Shown here: positions 29,364 through 42,568 of the stretch, in pieces
Layout of the letters: each line of letters starts with the position of its first letter
Position numbering within the stretch: the first letter of the stretch is position 1
Assembly (NCBI GenBank): GCA_019455325.1
Contig: JACFMQ010000001.1
Location: 507,071 to 571,070 of the forward strand
Length of the DNA stretch: 64,000 bases
Source: Rhodocyclaceae bacterium
Lineage (GTDB): Bacteria > Pseudomonadota > Gammaproteobacteria > Burkholderiales > Rhodocyclaceae
Direction: 5' to 3'
The notes under the pieces: generated by a model
What the model was told of the DNA's origin: nothing
What the model saw: only the letters and a program-made list of their open reading frames with translations
Databases searched by the model: none
Position numbers and translations under genes: made by a program

Positions 29364-29545
29364 TTGAAGATCATGATCAGGATGAGGCCGACGAGCATCG
29401 AGGTCAGCCCGACGAAGCGGATCTGCCCGTCGGAGAAGGCGATCAGCCGGCGGAACGTCTCTCGCCACGCGTTCGGCGCGATGAAGGGCAGCAGACCTTC
29501 GAGCACCAGCATCAGCGCGAAGGCGAGCAGGATCGTTTCGGTCAT
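29360..29545 (-). CDS. DUF2065 (YjeT-like) small membrane protein
   Basis: 61 residues with two membrane helices (about 3-21 and 44-60) around the conserved [12 protein letters not shown] segment. Found next to hflC or purA in many proteobacteria; function unknown. It overlaps hisZ and hflC by four bases each, so it is coupled to both. Confidence 0.92.
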   Translation of the reverse strand: MTETILLAFALMLVLEGLLPFIAPNAWRETFRRLIAFSDGQIRFVGLTSMLVGLILIMIFK

Positions 29546-30432
29546 CTGCCGGTCTTGTCGCCGCCGCGGCCCTGGTTCTTCAGGTATTTGAAGAAGTCGG
29601 AGTTCGGTTCGACGACGATCACGTCGCCCTTGTTCTGGAAGCTCGAACGGTAGGCCTCCATGCTGCGGTAGAAGGCGTAGAACTCGGGATTCTGGTTGAA
29701 GGCCTGGGCGTAGGTGGCGGCCGCGCGGGCGTCGCCCTCGCCCTTGACCTTCTGCGCGTCGCGGTAGGCCTCGGCGATGATCACCTCGCGCTGCTTGTCG
29801 GCGTCGGCGCGGATCTTCTCGGCCTCGGCGGCGCCCTCCGAGCGCAGTTCGTTGGCGACGCGCTTGCGCTCAGCCTCCATGCGGCGATAGACCGACTCGC
29901 TGACCTCGGTCGGCAGATCCACGCGCTTGATGCGCACGTCGATGATCTGCACGCCGATCTTGCGCGCGTCGAGGTCGGCCTTGGCGCGCATCTCTTCCAT
30001 GATCCGGTCGCGCGCGCCGGAGACGACGTCGTGTACCGTGCGCTTGCCGAACTCCTCGCGCAGGCCGGCGTTGACCGTCTGCGACAGGCGCGTGCGGGCG
30101 CGCGCCTCGTCGCCGCCGACGGAGATGTAGTAGAGCTTCGGATCGATGATGCGCCACTTGACGTAGGAGTCGACCAGCACGTTCTTCTTCTCCGAGGTGA
30201 TGAAACGCTCGGGGTCGGCGCTGTCCATGGTCAGGACGCGCCGGTCGAAGTAGCGCACGTTCTGGATCATCGGCCACTTGAAGTTGAGGCCAGGCTCGGA
30301 GATCACCTCCTTGACCTCGCCGAGCTGGAAGACGATGGCGTACTGACGCTGGTCGACGGTGAAGATCGACAGGCCGAGCAGGACCAGCAGCGCGCCGAGC
30401 GAGGCGGCGACGAAGGACAGATTGTTTTTCAT
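29542..30432 (-). CDS. hflC: Protease modulator HflC
   Basis: 296 residues: one N-terminal membrane helix (about 7-25) and an SPFH domain on the periplasmic side, with [15 protein letters not shown] at the start and the [17 protein letters not shown] helix. With HflK it forms a large cage around FtsH and restrains its action on membrane proteins. The start overlaps the hflK stop by one base. Confidence 0.97.
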   Translation of the reverse strand: MKNNLSFVAASLGALLVLLGLSIFTVDQRQYAIVFQLGEVKEVISEPGLNFKWPMIQNVRYFDRRVLTMDSADPERFITSEKKNVLVDSYVKWRIIDPKLYYISVGGDEARARTRLSQTVNAGLREEFGKRTVHDVVSGARDRIMEEMRAKADLDARKIGVQIIDVRIKRVDLPTEVSESVYRRMEAERKRVANELRSEGAAEAEKIRADADKQREVIIAEAYRDAQKVKGEGDARAAATYAQAFNQNPEFYAFYRSMEAYRSSFQNKGDVIVVEPNSDFFKYLKNQGRGGDKTGR

Positions 30433-31709
30433 CAGCGGAACTCCCGGTCACGGCTGCGCAGGGACTCGCGGGCGCCGCCGAAGGCACCTCCCACCTGCGG
30501 CGCGCGCTCAAGCTGCGGCGGCGCCTCGTTGGAGATCACCGGCGCGGCGGAACGCTGCGGCGCCAGCGTCTCGCCGACGGCGCCGGTCGCCGGCAGCGCG
30601 GCGCTGGCCGCGCCCATCAGCTTGTCGAGCGGCAGATAGAGCAGGTTGCCCTGGCCCTTGGCGTCGACCATCACCTTGCTGGTGTTGGCGTAGATCTGCT
30701 GCATGGTTTCCAGGTACAGGCGCTGGCGGGTGACCTCCGGCGCCTTCGCGTACTCGGTGTTCAACTGGCGGAAGCGGGATGCGTCGCCCTCGGCGGTGGC
30801 GACCAGGCGCTGCTTGTAGCCCTCGGCCTCTTCCATCAGGCGCCCCGCCGTACCGCGGGCCTTCGGGATGACGTCGTTGGCGTAGGCCTGGCCCTCGTTC
30901 TTCTGCCGCTCGCGGTCCTGGCCGGCCTTCACCGCGTCGTCGAACGCGGCCTGCACCTGCTCCGGCGGCTGCGCGTTCTGCATCGTCACCTTGGAGATCA
31001 GGATGCCGGTCTTGTAGCGGTCGAGGATTTCCTGCATCAGCTTGGAGGCGTTCGCCGCCACCTGCTCGCGGCCCTCGTAGAGCACGAAGTCCATCTTGCT
31101 CTTGCCGACGATCTCGCGGATCGCCGTCTCCGCCGCCTGCATCACCGAATCGTCCGGATAGCGGTTCTCGAAGATGTATTCGACCGGATCCTTGAGGATG
31201 TACTGGACGGCGAACTGGATGTTGATGATGTTCTCGTCGTCGGTCAGCATCAGGGCTTCCTTGAGCACCTTGTTCTTCTCGCTGCCGCGGTAGCCGACCT
31301 CGATCGTGCGCACGCCGGTGAGGTTCACCAGTTCGTGCGACTGGACCGGATACGGCAGGCGCCAGCGCAGGCCCGGCTCGGTGGTTTCCTTGAACTTGCC
31401 GAACTGCAGCACGAGGCCGCGGTTCGCCGCATCGACGATGTAGAAGCCGCTGGCCAGCCAGACGACGACGAGCAGCACGACGAGGATGCCGATGCCGCCG
31501 CCGAGGAACTTCGGGTCGAACTCGACCGGCGGACGGTTGCCGCCGTCGTTGCCGCCGCTGCCGCGGCCCTTCTTGCCGAGCATGCCCGACAGCCGGCGGT
31601 TGAAGTCCCGCCACAGTTCCTCAAGGTCGGGCGGTCCCTGGTTCGGGCGCCGGCCGCCGCCGTTGTTGTCGTTGCCGCGGTTGCCCCACTGCGGGTCGTT
31701 CAGCGACAT
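30432..31709 (-). CDS. hflK: FtsH protease regulator HflK
   Basis: 425 residues. An N-terminal Gly/Asn/Arg-rich cytoplasmic part (MSLNDPQWGNRG) is followed by one membrane helix (about 75-95), an SPFH domain and a disordered tail (about residues 365-425). Partner of HflC. I chose the ATG at SLNDPQW because the family starts there; the frame reaches eight codons further, into the hflX end. Confidence 0.97.
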   Translation of the reverse strand: MSLNDPQWGNRGNDNNGGGRRPNQGPPDLEELWRDFNRRLSGMLGKKGRGSGGNDGGNRPPVEFDPKFLGGGIGILVVLLVVVWLASGFYIVDAANRGLVLQFGKFKETTEPGLRWRLPYPVQSHELVNLTGVRTIEVGYRGSEKNKVLKEALMLTDDENIINIQFAVQYILKDPVEYIFENRYPDDSVMQAAETAIREIVGKSKMDFVLYEGREQVAANASKLMQEILDRYKTGILISKVTMQNAQPPEQVQAAFDDAVKAGQDRERQKNEGQAYANDVIPKARGTAGRLMEEAEGYKQRLVATAEGDASRFRQLNTEYAKAPEVTRQRLYLETMQQIYANTSKVMVDAKGQGNLLYLPLDKLMGAASAALPATGAVGETLAPQRSAAPVISNEAPPQLERAPQVGGAFGGARESLRSRDREFR

Positions 31710-31729
31710 GAGTAGTCCGAAGGTCGAAA

Positions 31730-32920
31730 TCATTGGGGAGTGCCTGTGTCGATCACGGATTCCAGAATCGCCGAGGCGTCCTCGACGGAAGAGTGCGCTG
31801 CCTGCGCGCGTTCCAGCCTGATTCGCTGCGCCTTTTCCGCGGCATGCTCGGCGAGCGCCTGGCGCAGCAGCGGCAGACCCTCGCCGGTGACCGCGCTGAC
31901 GCGAACGCGGCGGATTCTACCATATTCGTCCCGTTCGGCCGCCGCCGGCAGGCCGGTCAGATCCTGCTTGTTGAGGACGACGATCTGCGGCACCTCGGCG
32001 GCGCCGATCTCGGCCAGCACCTTGTCGACCTCGTGCATCTGCTCCTCGCGCGCCGGGTTGGCCGCGTCGACGACGTGCAGCAGCAGGTCGGCCTCGGCGG
32101 TCGCTTCCAGCGTCGCGTGGAAGGCGGCGACCAGCGCGTGCGGCAGGTCGCGGATGAAGCCGACGGTGTCGGAGACGACGATGTTGCCGGCGCCTTCCAG
32201 CCACAGCTTGCGCGAAGTCGTGTCGAGGGTGGCGAAAAGCTGGTCCGCGGCATAGACGCCGGCGTGCGTCAGCGCGTTGAACAGCGTCGACTTGCCGGCG
32301 TTGGTGTAACCGACCAGCGAGACGTTGAGCAGCCCGCCGCGCGCGCGCGCCTTGCGCTGCACGCCGCGCTGCCGTTCCAGCCGGACCAGCCGCTCCTTGA
32401 GCAGCTTGACGCGGTTGCCGAGCAGCCGGCGGTCGGTTTCGAGCTGCGTCTCGCCGGGGCCGCGCAGGCCGATGCCGCCCTTCTGCCGTTCGAGGTGGGT
32501 CCAGCCGCGCACCAGGCGGGTCGCCAGGTGCTCCAGCTGCGCCAGCTCGACCTGCAGCTTGCCCTCGGCGCTCTGCGCGCGCAGCGCGAAGATGTCGAGG
32601 ATCAGCGCCGTGCGGTCGACCACCCGGCACTTCAGCTCGCGTTCGAGGTTGCGCTGCTGCGCCGGCGACAGTTCGTGGTTGAAGATCACCAGCCCGGCGT
32701 CGGCGGCGGCGACCATGGCGGCGATCTCCTGCACCTTGCCCTTGCCGGCGAAGGTCGCCGGGTCGGGGCTGGCGCGCCGGCCGCAGACGATCTCGGCGAC
32801 CTCGGCGCCGGCCGACTCGGCGAGCAGGCGCACTTCCTCGACCTCCTCGCGCAGATCCTCGCGGCCGAAGTCGAGCTGGACGATCACCGCGCGCTCACTG
32901 GCGGCCGGACGTTCGAACAT
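31730..32920 (-). CDS. hflX: GTPase HflX
   Basis: 396 residues. The N-terminal HflX domain (ends GIGLRGPGETQLETDRR) is followed by a GTPase domain with P-loop GYTNAGKST, DTVGFIRDLPH and NKQDL. HflX rescues stalled or heat-damaged ribosomes. The conserved order hfq-hflX-hflK-hflC is kept. Confidence 0.97.
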   Translation of the reverse strand: MFERPAASERAVIVQLDFGREDLREEVEEVRLLAESAGAEVAEIVCGRRASPDPATFAGKGKVQEIAAMVAAADAGLVIFNHELSPAQQRNLERELKCRVVDRTALILDIFALRAQSAEGKLQVELAQLEHLATRLVRGWTHLERQKGGIGLRGPGETQLETDRRLLGNRVKLLKERLVRLERQRGVQRKARARGGLLNVSLVGYTNAGKSTLFNALTHAGVYAADQLFATLDTTSRKLWLEGAGNIVVSDTVGFIRDLPHALVAAFHATLEATAEADLLLHVVDAANPAREEQMHEVDKVLAEIGAAEVPQIVVLNKQDLTGLPAAAERDEYGRIRRVRVSAVTGEGLPLLRQALAEHAAEKAQRIRLERAQAAHSSVEDASAILESVIDTGTPQ

Positions 32921-33037
32921 GGAAGGCTTTTTCGGATTTCAGAATGCAAGCGGCCCGCCGCGCTGGCGGCAGGCCGGGAAAGGATGCCGCATCAGCGGCC
33001 GGCGCGCGACGAAGGCGCTGCCTGGGTGGGAAACGCT

Positions 33038-33280
33038 TCACTCGCCGCCGTTGCCGCCATCCTGCTGGATGTTGACCGGACGGGCCGGCACGACGGTGGA
33101 GATCGCGTGCTTGTAGACCATCTGGGTCACGGTGTTCTTGAGCAGCACCACGTACTGGTCGAAGGATTCGATCTGCCCCTGCAGCTTGATGCCATTGACC
33201 AGATAGATCGAGACCGGCACGTGCTCGCGGCGCAGGGTGTTGAGGAACGGGTCTTGTAAAAGTTGCCCTTTGTTGCTCAT
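33038..33280 (-). CDS. hfq: RNA chaperone Hfq
   Basis: 80 residues. The Sm1 motif ([21 protein letters not shown]) and Sm2 motif (YKHAIST) are intact; the C-terminal tail is short and Gly/Asn/Glu-rich. The hexamer pairs small RNAs with mRNAs. It is separated from hflX by 117 bases and from der by 88. Confidence 0.98.
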   Translation of the reverse strand: MSNKGQLLQDPFLNTLRREHVPVSIYLVNGIKLQGQIESFDQYVVLLKNTVTQMVYKHAISTVVPARPVNIQQDGGNGGE

Positions 33281-33368
33281 GGTTGAAGCTCCATGCTTGT
33301 GTGGTTATTGAAAGGTGCGGAATCCGGAGAGTAGCGGAAATCCCGCGGAAAAGCCAACAATCCGGCGC

Positions 33369-34751
33369 TCAGGTCGGCCGCGAACTGCGCGGCCCGCGCT
33401 TCGATCCGGGCTTGTCGATATGACGCTGCGCCTTCTCGGCGTACGGATTCTCGGAGGTGTTGAACTGGATCTTCAGCGGCGTTCCCTGCAGTTTGAACGC
33501 TTCGCGGAAATAATGTTCCAGATAGCGGCGATAGCTGTCGGAAACGTGGTCGAGTGCGTTGCCGTGCACGACGATCAGCGGCGGGTTCATGCCGCCCTGG
33601 TGCGCGTAGCGCATCTTCGGCCGGAAGGCGCCGTGGCGCGGCGGCGCCTGGCGGGCGACGGCGTCGAGCAGCGCGCGCGTCAGCTTCGGCGTCGCCAGCT
33701 TGGCCATGGCCGCGGCGTAGGCGCCGTCGACCGAGCGGAAGAGCGTGTCCAGCCCCTGCCCCTTCAGCGCCGAGATGTAGTGGAAGCGGGCGAAGTCGAG
33801 GAACTTCAGCTTGCGTTCGAGCATCTGCTTGACCTGCTCGCGGGCGTAGCTCTCCAGGCCGTCCCACTTGTTCACCGCGACCACCAGCGCCCGCCCCGCC
33901 TCCAGCGCGAAGCCGGCGATGTGCGCGTCCTGGTCGGAGATGTCCTGCTGCGCGTCGAGGACGAGGATGACCACGTTGGCGTCCTCGATCGACTGCAGCG
34001 TCTTGATCACCGAGAACTTCTCGATGGCCTCGAAGACCTTGCCGCGGCGGCGCAGGCCGGCGGTGTCGATGAGCGTGTATTTCCGGCCGGCGCGCTCGAA
34101 ATCGACGTGGATGGCGTCGCGCGTGGTACCCGGCAGGTCGAAGGCGATGACCCGCTCCTCGCCGAGCAGCGCGTTGATCAGCGTGCTCTTGCCGACGTTC
34201 GGCCGGCCGGCGATGGCGACCTTGATCACGCCGTCGTCGACGACTTCCTCTTCCGGCTCCGGATAGGGTTCGAGGACGAGGTCGAGCAGGTGGCGCACGC
34301 CTTCGCCGTGCGTCGCCGAGATGCTGTACGGCTGGCCGAGGCCGAGTTCGTGGAAGTCGGCGGCGGCGATGCCCCGGTCGAGGCCCTCCGCCTTGTTCAC
34401 GGCGACGAACACCGGCCGCTCGATGCGGCGCAGCTTGTTGGCGATCTCCTTGTCCTGCGCGGTGATGCCGGCGCGGCCGTCGACGACGAAGACGACGATG
34501 TCCGACTCGGCGATCGCCTGCTCGGTCTGCCGCGCCATCTCGTGCATGATGCCGTCCTTGGCGAGCGGCTCGAAGCCGCCGGTGTCGACGACCAGGAAGG
34601 GCTTGCCGCCGAGCCGGCCGTGGCCGTAGTGGCGGTCGCGCGTCAGGCCCGGCAGGTCGGCGACGATGGCGTCGCGCGACTTGGTCAGGCGGTTGAAGAG
34701 CGTGGACTTGCCGACGTTCGGCCGGCCGACGAGGGCGATGGTCGGCTTCAC
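33369..34751 (-). CDS. der: Ribosome biogenesis GTPase Der (EngA)
   Basis: 460 residues with two tandem GTPase domains: the first P-loop GRPNVGKST is at residues 9-17 and the second after [15 protein letters not shown] near residue 185. A C-terminal KH-like domain contains the motif [11 protein letters not shown]. It acts in 50S assembly. GTG start overlapping the bamB stop by four bases (GTGA), hence coupled to it. Confidence 0.97.
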   Translation of the reverse strand: MKPTIALVGRPNVGKSTLFNRLTKSRDAIVADLPGLTRDRHYGHGRLGGKPFLVVDTGGFEPLAKDGIMHEMARQTEQAIAESDIVVFVVDGRAGITAQDKEIANKLRRIERPVFVAVNKAEGLDRGIAAADFHELGLGQPYSISATHGEGVRHLLDLVLEPYPEPEEEVVDDGVIKVAIAGRPNVGKSTLINALLGEERVIAFDLPGTTRDAIHVDFERAGRKYTLIDTAGLRRRGKVFEAIEKFSVIKTLQSIEDANVVILVLDAQQDISDQDAHIAGFALEAGRALVVAVNKWDGLESYAREQVKQMLERKLKFLDFARFHYISALKGQGLDTLFRSVDGAYAAAMAKLATPKLTRALLDAVARQAPPRHGAFRPKMRYAHQGGMNPPLIVVHGNALDHVSDSYRRYLEHYFREAFKLQGTPLKIQFNTSENPYAEKAQRHIDKPGSKRGPRSSRPT

Positions 34752-35890
34752 TGCACGTCCAGCGCCAGGACGGAACCGCCCCGGGTCTGCAGCAGGAGCC
34801 GGTCGCCCAGGCGCTGCGGCTGCGTCACCACGGGCGTGCCGTCGGTCGTCGCGCGGCCGACGAAGGCGCCGTCTTCGCGGCTGAGGAAATGCACCATGCC
34901 CTGGAGGTCGCCGACGGCGATCGTGTTGCCGAGGGCGAGCGGCGCCGACAACTGGCGCTGGCGCAGCTTGTCCTGCTTCCAGATGCTGGCGCCGCCGGTG
35001 AGGGCGAGCGCGTGCACCGCCCCCTGGTCGTCGGAGACGTAGATGTGGCGGTCGTCGGCAGCGAGGCCGACGGCGCTCGACATGTCGCGCGCCCAGGCCA
35101 GGTTGCCGGTGCCGAGGTCGAAGCAGGCGATGCGCCCCTGATAGGCGACGGCGCAGATCATGCGGCCGGCGATGACCGGCGCGCTGGTGATGTCGGCGAC
35201 GCGGTCGAGCTCGGTGGTGCCCTTGGGCAGGGCGACGGTGCCCTCCCAGGCCGAGGCGCCGTTGTTGGTCGTGATCGCCATCAGCTTGCCGCCGGGGAAG
35301 CCGGCGAAGACGTAGCCGCCGTCGATCAGCGGCGCCGCGAAGGTGCGCAGCGACAGCGGCGGCGTCTGCCGCTGGTAGACCCACTTGCGCTTGCCGTCGG
35401 CAGCGTCGAAGGCAAAGATGCGGTTGTCGCCGCTGCGCACGACGACGAGCGTGTCGCTCACCGCCGGCGCCGCCAGCACCTCGCTGCTGACGCGGGCGCG
35501 CCACAGCTCCTTGCCGCCATCGGCGTCGAAGGCCAGCACCTCGCCCTTCGGCGTGCCGACGACGACGCGCCGGCCGTCGCTGCCGACGCCGCCCGAAAGC
35601 GGCGTGCCGGCGTCGATCTTCCAGCGCACGGCGCCGCCCTCGATGCGCAGCACCTCGCCCTTGCCGCCGGCGACGAACGCGGCGTCGCCGACGACCGCCG
35701 GCGTGAACACGTAGATGTCGGACTTGCCGACGCTTTCCCGCCACGCCGTGCGCACGCCGATGGACGACGTGATCGGCGGCAGCTCGGCCAGCTTCGGGCC
35801 GGACGAGGAGAAGGGGTTGAGGCTGTCGAGGGTCGAGCAGCCCGCCGCCGACAGCACGGCGGCCAGCGCCAGCGCGATGCGCCGCCTCAC
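34748..35890 (-). CDS. bamB: Outer-membrane assembly lipoprotein BamB
   Basis: 380 residues. Lipobox SAAGC with Cys18. The rest is an eight-bladed beta-propeller of PQQ-like repeats (for example [10 protein letters not shown] and GKRKWVYQR, spaced about 40-45 residues). Part of the BAM complex that inserts outer-membrane beta-barrels. Overlaps YfgM by four bases. Confidence 0.95.
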   Translation of the reverse strand: MRRRIALALAAVLSAAGCSTLDSLNPFSSSGPKLAELPPITSSIGVRTAWRESVGKSDIYVFTPAVVGDAAFVAGGKGEVLRIEGGAVRWKIDAGTPLSGGVGSDGRRVVVGTPKGEVLAFDADGGKELWRARVSSEVLAAPAVSDTLVVVRSGDNRIFAFDAADGKRKWVYQRQTPPLSLRTFAAPLIDGGYVFAGFPGGKLMAITTNNGASAWEGTVALPKGTTELDRVADITSAPVIAGRMICAVAYQGRIACFDLGTGNLAWARDMSSAVGLAADDRHIYVSDDQGAVHALALTGGASIWKQDKLRQRQLSAPLALGNTIAVGDLQGMVHFLSREDGAFVGRATTDGTPVVTQPQRLGDRLLLQTRGGSVLALDVQ

Positions 35891-36564
35891 TTCGCCGCTC
35901 CCGTGGCGTCGAGCTTGAGCTGCACCATCTCGCGGTACGGCGCGCTCATCTCGCGCGCCTGCAGCGTGTTGCCGGAGCCTTCGGCGGCCCGCGCCAGCGC
36001 CGCCAGCGCGTCGCGGTAGGCGGTGGCGGCCTCGTCCTTCTTACCCTGGGCGATGAACACGTCGCCGCGCAGCTCGGCGTAGCGCGCGTCGAAGGCCGGT
36101 TCGTGGCTGGTTGACAGCGCCTTCAGCGCCTCGTCGTAGGCCTGCTCGTCGAGCAGCACGGCGGCCAGACGCAGGCGGCCGAGGTCGCGCAGTTCGTCCT
36201 TGCCGTTCTCGGCGACCCAGGCCAGTTGGGCCTTGGCGCTCTTCAGGTCGCCGGCGTCGTAGAGCGCCTTCGCCGCGATCAGCGCGCCGAGCGGCGCGTA
36301 GGCGGTGCCGCCGAACTTCTCGATCAGTTCGCCGGCCGCCGTCTTCGTCTTCTGCGTGTCCCGCTCCAGCGCCGCGCGCTGCAGCACGCTGTAGATGCCG
36401 GAGGCCTGCGCCGCCTGTTGGGCCTGGTACCAGTTCCATCCCTGCCAGGCGAGAACGCCGAGGGCGACGGCCGTGATCAGGCCGGTCACCAGATTGCCCC
36501 ACTGCTTCCACCACGCGCGCAGCGCGTCCAGTTGTTCCTGTTCTTCCAGATCGTAGGCAGCCAT
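35887..36564 (-). CDS. yfgM: YfgM-like periplasmic TPR protein (SecYEG ancillary)
   Basis: 225 residues: a short cytoplasmic part ([16 protein letters not shown]), one membrane helix (about 23-42) and a TPR-like periplasmic domain ([19 protein letters not shown]). In E. coli YfgM is linked to the SecYEG/PpiD translocon, and yfgM, bamB and der are neighbours, as here. It follows hisS directly. Confidence 0.9.
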   Translation of the reverse strand: MAAYDLEEQEQLDALRAWWKQWGNLVTGLITAVALGVLAWQGWNWYQAQQAAQASGIYSVLQRAALERDTQKTKTAAGELIEKFGGTAYAPLGALIAAKALYDAGDLKSAKAQLAWVAENGKDELRDLGRLRLAAVLLDEQAYDEALKALSTSHEPAFDARYAELRGDVFIAQGKKDEAATAYRDALAALARAAEGSGNTLQAREMSAPYREMVQLKLDATGAAK

Positions 36565-37865
36565 TTACGCTTCTTCCCTTTCGTTCTCGTCTTGCCAGTC
36601 CAGCAGCGCGTCCATGATCGTCTCCGCCAGTTGGTCGACCGGCACGCGCTTCTGTCCGTCGCCCGCCTCGCGCAGCGGCTTCAGGCTGACCTCGCCGGCC
36701 GCCGCCTCGTCGTCGCCGATGATAACCGCGAACGCCGCGCCGGAGCCGTCGGCCTTCTTCATCTGCGATTTGAACGAGCCGCCGCCGCAGTGCAGGATGG
36801 TGTCGATGCCGCCGTCGCGCAGCCCCTCGGCGACGCGGAAGGCCATGCGCGCGGCGGCCTCGCCGGCATGCACGACGTAGACGTCGGTGCCGCGCTTCGC
36901 CGGCTCGCCGCCGCTCTCGCGGATCAGCGCGATCAGGCGCTCGACGCCCATGGCGAAGCCGCAGGCCGGCTGGGCCTTGCCGCCGAGCTGGCCGATCAGG
37001 CCGTCGTAGCGGCCGCCGGCGCAGACCGTGCCCTGCGCGCCGAGGCGGTCGGTGACCCACTCGAAGACGGTCAGGTTGTAGTAGTCCAGCCCGCGCACCA
37101 GGCGCGGGTTGATGGTGAACGGCAGGCCGGCGTCCTTGAGGATGCGCTGCACGGCGCTGAAGTGTTCGAGTGAGGCTTCGCCGAGGTAGTCGATCAGCTT
37201 CGGCGCGCCGGCGATCGTCTCCTGCATGGCCGGGTTCTTCGAGTCGAGGATGCGCAGCGGGTTGCTGTAGAGGCGGCGCTTGGCGTCCTCGTCGAGCAGA
37301 TCCTTGCGTTCCTCGAAATAGACGATCAGGTCGGCGCGGTGCCGCGCGCGCTCGTCCGGCTGGCCGAGGGTGTTGAGCTGCAGTTCGATGCCTTCGAGCC
37401 CGAGGTCGGCCCACAGGCGGGCGCCCATCAGGATCATCTCGGCGTCGATGTCCGGGCCGGCGAAGCCGAGCGCCTCGACGCCGACCTGGTGGAACTGCCG
37501 GTAGCGGCCCTTCTGCGGCCGCTCGTGGCGGAACATCTGGCCCAGGTAGTAGAGCCGCTGCGGCTGCTGCGCGGTCAGGTTGTGCTGGATCGCGGCGCGC
37601 ACGCAGCCGGCCGTGCCTTCCGGACGCAGCGTCAGCGGTTCGCCGTTCAGGCTGTCGACGAAGGAGTACATCTCCTTCTCGACGATGTCGGTGACTTCGC
37701 CGATGGCGCGCGTAAACAGCGGCGTCGGCTCGACGATCGGCATGCGGATCGGCCGGTAGCCGTAGCCCCGCAGCCAGGCGCGGACGGTGTCCTCGAACAG
37801 TTCCCAGAATTCGGCCTCGTCCGGCAGGATGTCGGGCATCCCGCGCACGGCCTGGATGTTGTTGC

Positions 37866-37869
<4 letters not shown>
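36565..37869 (-). CDS. hisS: Histidyl-tRNA synthetase
   Basis: 434 residues, class II. Motif 1 and 2 regions are visible ([13 protein letters not shown] and [24 protein letters not shown]), the HisRS motif [14 protein letters not shown] follows, and the anticodon domain begins near residue 330. It overlaps ispG by four bases (ATGA) and ends one base before yfgM. Confidence 0.98.
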
Positions 37870-39101
<1,232 letters not shown>

Positions 39102-39123
39102 GCTCGCTGCGATTCCTTCGTCC

Positions 39124-40032
39124 TCATTCGACGGTGACGCGCGCCACGTCGTCCTTGCTGCGCGGCTGCAGTTCGATGTCGCGCCCCTTGTAGCTCACCG
39201 TCACGTGCGTCGCGTTGCCGACGACGAGCGCGAACGGCGGCCGGCCGTCGATGGCCTGCTCGGTGTCGGCGGCGTTGAGCTGCGAGAAGACGACCTGGCC
39301 GCTGCGGTCGCGGACCTCGACCCAGGACGGCTGCGCGAAGCGGAAACGGAGGGCGCCGGCCGCGGCCGGCGCGGCGGGCGCCGGCTTGATCGGCATCGGC
39401 GCGGACACCGCCGGCGGCGCCGGTACGGGCGCCGGCGCGGCAGCGGCCGGCGCCGGCGCGGTTTCCGCAACCGCGGCGCCGGCGGCCTCGGCCGGCGCTT
39501 CGGCGTCGGGCGCGGCCGCCGCGGGCGCACCGTCGGCCGGCGGGAAAAGCTGCCCCTGCGCGGCTTCGGCCGCCGGCGGCGCCTCCTCCGCGTCGGTCTT
39601 CCAGAAATCCTGCGGCACGAGGAAATAGGCGACGACGGCGACGACCACCAGGACCAGCCCGGCGAGCACCGCCGCATAGTCGCGGCGCTGCGCCTGGCCG
39701 CTCTCCGGCATCACCGCCGAGGCGTTCTGCGGCAGGTCGAGGCGCACCGGCGGCGCCGCCGGCACGTCGAGGTCGGCGAGCAGCCCTGCGGCGTCGATCT
39801 GCACGACGCGCGCATAGTTGCGCACGAAGCCGCGGACGAAGGCGTGCCCGGGCAGCTTCGCCCATTCGCCCGCCTCCAGCGCCTCGATCTGGCGCGACGA
39901 CAGCTTCAGCGCCGCGGCCAGCTCGGCGACGCTCATGCCCCTCGCCGCGCGCGCCTCGCGCAGGCGCTCGCCGACGCTCGGCCGCGCCGCGACCACCTCC
40001 TCCACTGGCCCCTCTGTGTGGGTTTCACTCAT
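39124..40032 (-). CDS. rodZ: RodZ-like HTH/DUF4115 membrane protein
   Basis: 302 residues. An N-terminal HTH_25 domain ([20 protein letters not shown]) is followed by one membrane helix (about 118-138), a long Ala/Pro/Glu linker (about 145-225) and a C-terminal DUF4115 domain ([25 protein letters not shown]). RodZ links MreB to the membrane in rod-shaped cells. Overlaps the PilF gene by four bases. Confidence 0.9.
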   Translation of the reverse strand: MSETHTEGPVEEVVAARPSVGERLREARAARGMSVAELAAALKLSSRQIEALEAGEWAKLPGHAFVRGFVRNYARVVQIDAAGLLADLDVPAAPPVRLDLPQNASAVMPESGQAQRRDYAAVLAGLVLVVVAVVAYFLVPQDFWKTDAEEAPPAAEAAQGQLFPPADGAPAAAAPDAEAPAEAAGAAVAETAPAPAAAAPAPVPAPPAVSAPMPIKPAPAAPAAAGALRFRFAQPSWVEVRDRSGQVVFSQLNAADTEQAIDGRPPFALVVGNATHVTVSYKGRDIELQPRSKDDVARVTVE

Positions 40033-40810
40033 TCGTAGTTTCCCCTGAGCAGTTCTTGGTATTCCTTCGACGCCGGGAAGCGGCGCCGCAGTTGCGCGGC
40101 GTAGCTCATCTCCGTCTCCCGGTCGCCGAGCTTGCGCTCGACGCGCACGCCGAGCCACAGCGCCTCGGCGTTCGCTTCGACGCGGCGCACCAGTTCGGCG
40201 AGCCGGACGCGCGCGGCGTCGAAAAGGCCGGCGCGGTAGTCGAGCTCGGCGAGCTGCAGCGCGACCATCGGGCTGCCGCTGGTCAGGCGGTAGGCCTGGT
40301 CGAGATGGTCGCGGGCGACATCGAGCCGGCCCATGGCCATGGCGCACTGGCCGGCGTTCAGATGGGCGCGCTCGGGCGTCTGGTAGAGACGGTTCTTCAG
40401 CGCGCGCTCGAACTGCGGCATCGCCTCCTTGCCGCGCCCGTTCTGGCAGAGGAACCAGCCGTAGTTGTTGGCGATCTCCGGGTCGTCCGGCGCATGGCGC
40501 AGGGCTTCGCGGAAATTGTCCTCGGCGTGGTTCGGCTCCTTCAGGAAGTGGTGCACCAGCGCGCGCATGCTGTAGGCCGGCGCGTAGGTCGGGTCGATGT
40601 AGATGGCGACGGTCAGCTCTTCCATCGCCACCGGGACGTTGCCGTCCTGGAAGTAGAGCGCGCCGAGCTCGGTGTGCACCTTGGCGCGGCTGCGCGGGTC
40701 CTTGACCGTGCGCTCGGCGCGGCCGTCGCCCTGCTGGCCCTGCGCCGCGGCGGGCAACAGAACGGCGAGAAAAACGGCGGCGAGCGAGCAGCGGAAAAGC
40801 GTGGCGATCA

Positions 40811-40814
<4 letters not shown>
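40029..40814 (-). CDS. pilW: Type IV pilus biogenesis TPR protein PilF/PilW
   Basis: 261 residues. A signal peptide (about 25 residues) is followed by TPR repeats (for example [24 protein letters not shown] is the first; then [17 protein letters not shown]). PilF/PilW is the pilotin for the PilQ secretin. Known members are lipoproteins, but no lipobox cysteine is visible here (Cys9 lies too early), so it may be a soluble periplasmic form. Starts inside the ATGATGATC that overlaps the rlmN stop. Confidence 0.88.
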
Positions 40815-41902
<1,088 letters not shown>

Positions 41903-41904
41903 CT

Positions 41905-41996
41905 GTGAGGAGTCAGGAGTGAGGAGGGAGGAGCAGGATTGGCGTGACGAAAAACCGATCGGTTTTCCTCCTCACTCCTATCTCCTTACTCCTCAC
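41905..41996. repeat. Inverted arms of 7-base repeats around a perfect palindrome
   Basis: The left arm is GTGAGGA, GTCAGGA, GTGAGGA, GGGAGGA in exact 7-base register (41905-41932). The right arm is TCCTCAC, TCCTATC, TCCTTAC, TCCTCAC (41969-41996), the reverse complement pattern. Paired outer to inner, 24 of 28 positions are complementary. Between them lies a perfect 16-base palindrome AAAACCGATCGGTTTT (41951-41966). It fills the gap between ndk and rlmN, both on the minus strand. On that strand the palindrome is followed by a T run and may act as a weak terminator or cruciform. Function unknown. Confidence 0.85.
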
Positions 41997-42006
41997 CGAA
42001 TCTGAA

Positions 42007-42435
42007 TCAGCGACCCGAATAGACATTCATTTCCGGGAAGAAGAAGGCCACTTCGACCTTGGCGGTGTCCGGACCGTCGGAGCCGTGCACGGCGTTGGCG
42101 TCGATCGACTCGGCGAAATCGGCCCGGATCGTGCCCTTCTCGGCCTTCTTCGGGTCGGTGGCGCCCATCAGCTCGCGGTTCTTGGCGATGGCGTTCTCGC
42201 CTTCGAGCGCCTGGATCATCACCGGGCCGGAGGTCATGAACTTGACGAGATCGGCGAAGAACGGGCGCTCCTTGTGCACGGCGTAGAACTTGCCGGCTTC
42301 CTCGGCCGACAGCCAGGCCATCTTGGCGGCGACGACCTTGAGGCCGGCGCCCTCGAAGCGGGCGTAGATCTGGCCGATGACGTTCTTGGCGACGGCGTCG
42401 GGTTTGATGATGGAAAGGGTGCGTTCGATGGCCAT
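42007..42435 (-). CDS. ndk: Nucleoside diphosphate kinase
   Basis: 142 residues, the normal size. It begins [17 protein letters not shown], and the active-site histidine is in NAVHGSDG. It balances nucleoside triphosphate pools using ATP. First gene of the long housekeeping string that runs through rlmN to der. Confidence 0.98.
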   Translation of the reverse strand: MAIERTLSIIKPDAVAKNVIGQIYARFEGAGLKVVAAKMAWLSAEEAGKFYAVHKERPFFADLVKFMTSGPVMIQALEGENAIAKNRELMGATDPKKAEKGTIRADFAESIDANAVHGSDGPDTAKVEVAFFFPEMNVYSGR

Positions 42436-42568
42436 GTTTGCTCCGCAGTGCTAGGCAGTTGAGAAAACGGGGAATTTTAGCAGATCGCGGACGAAAGCAC
42501 CCTGGCCGGAGACGAAATTCGCCGCCGCGCCGGCCCCTCCGGCGGCGGCGGGAATCCCCGGAAACGCC

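Noticed and set aside
42500-42560. GC-rich imperfect hairpin after the fpr gene.
   Set aside because: Stem is interrupted and there is no T run, so I did not call a terminator.
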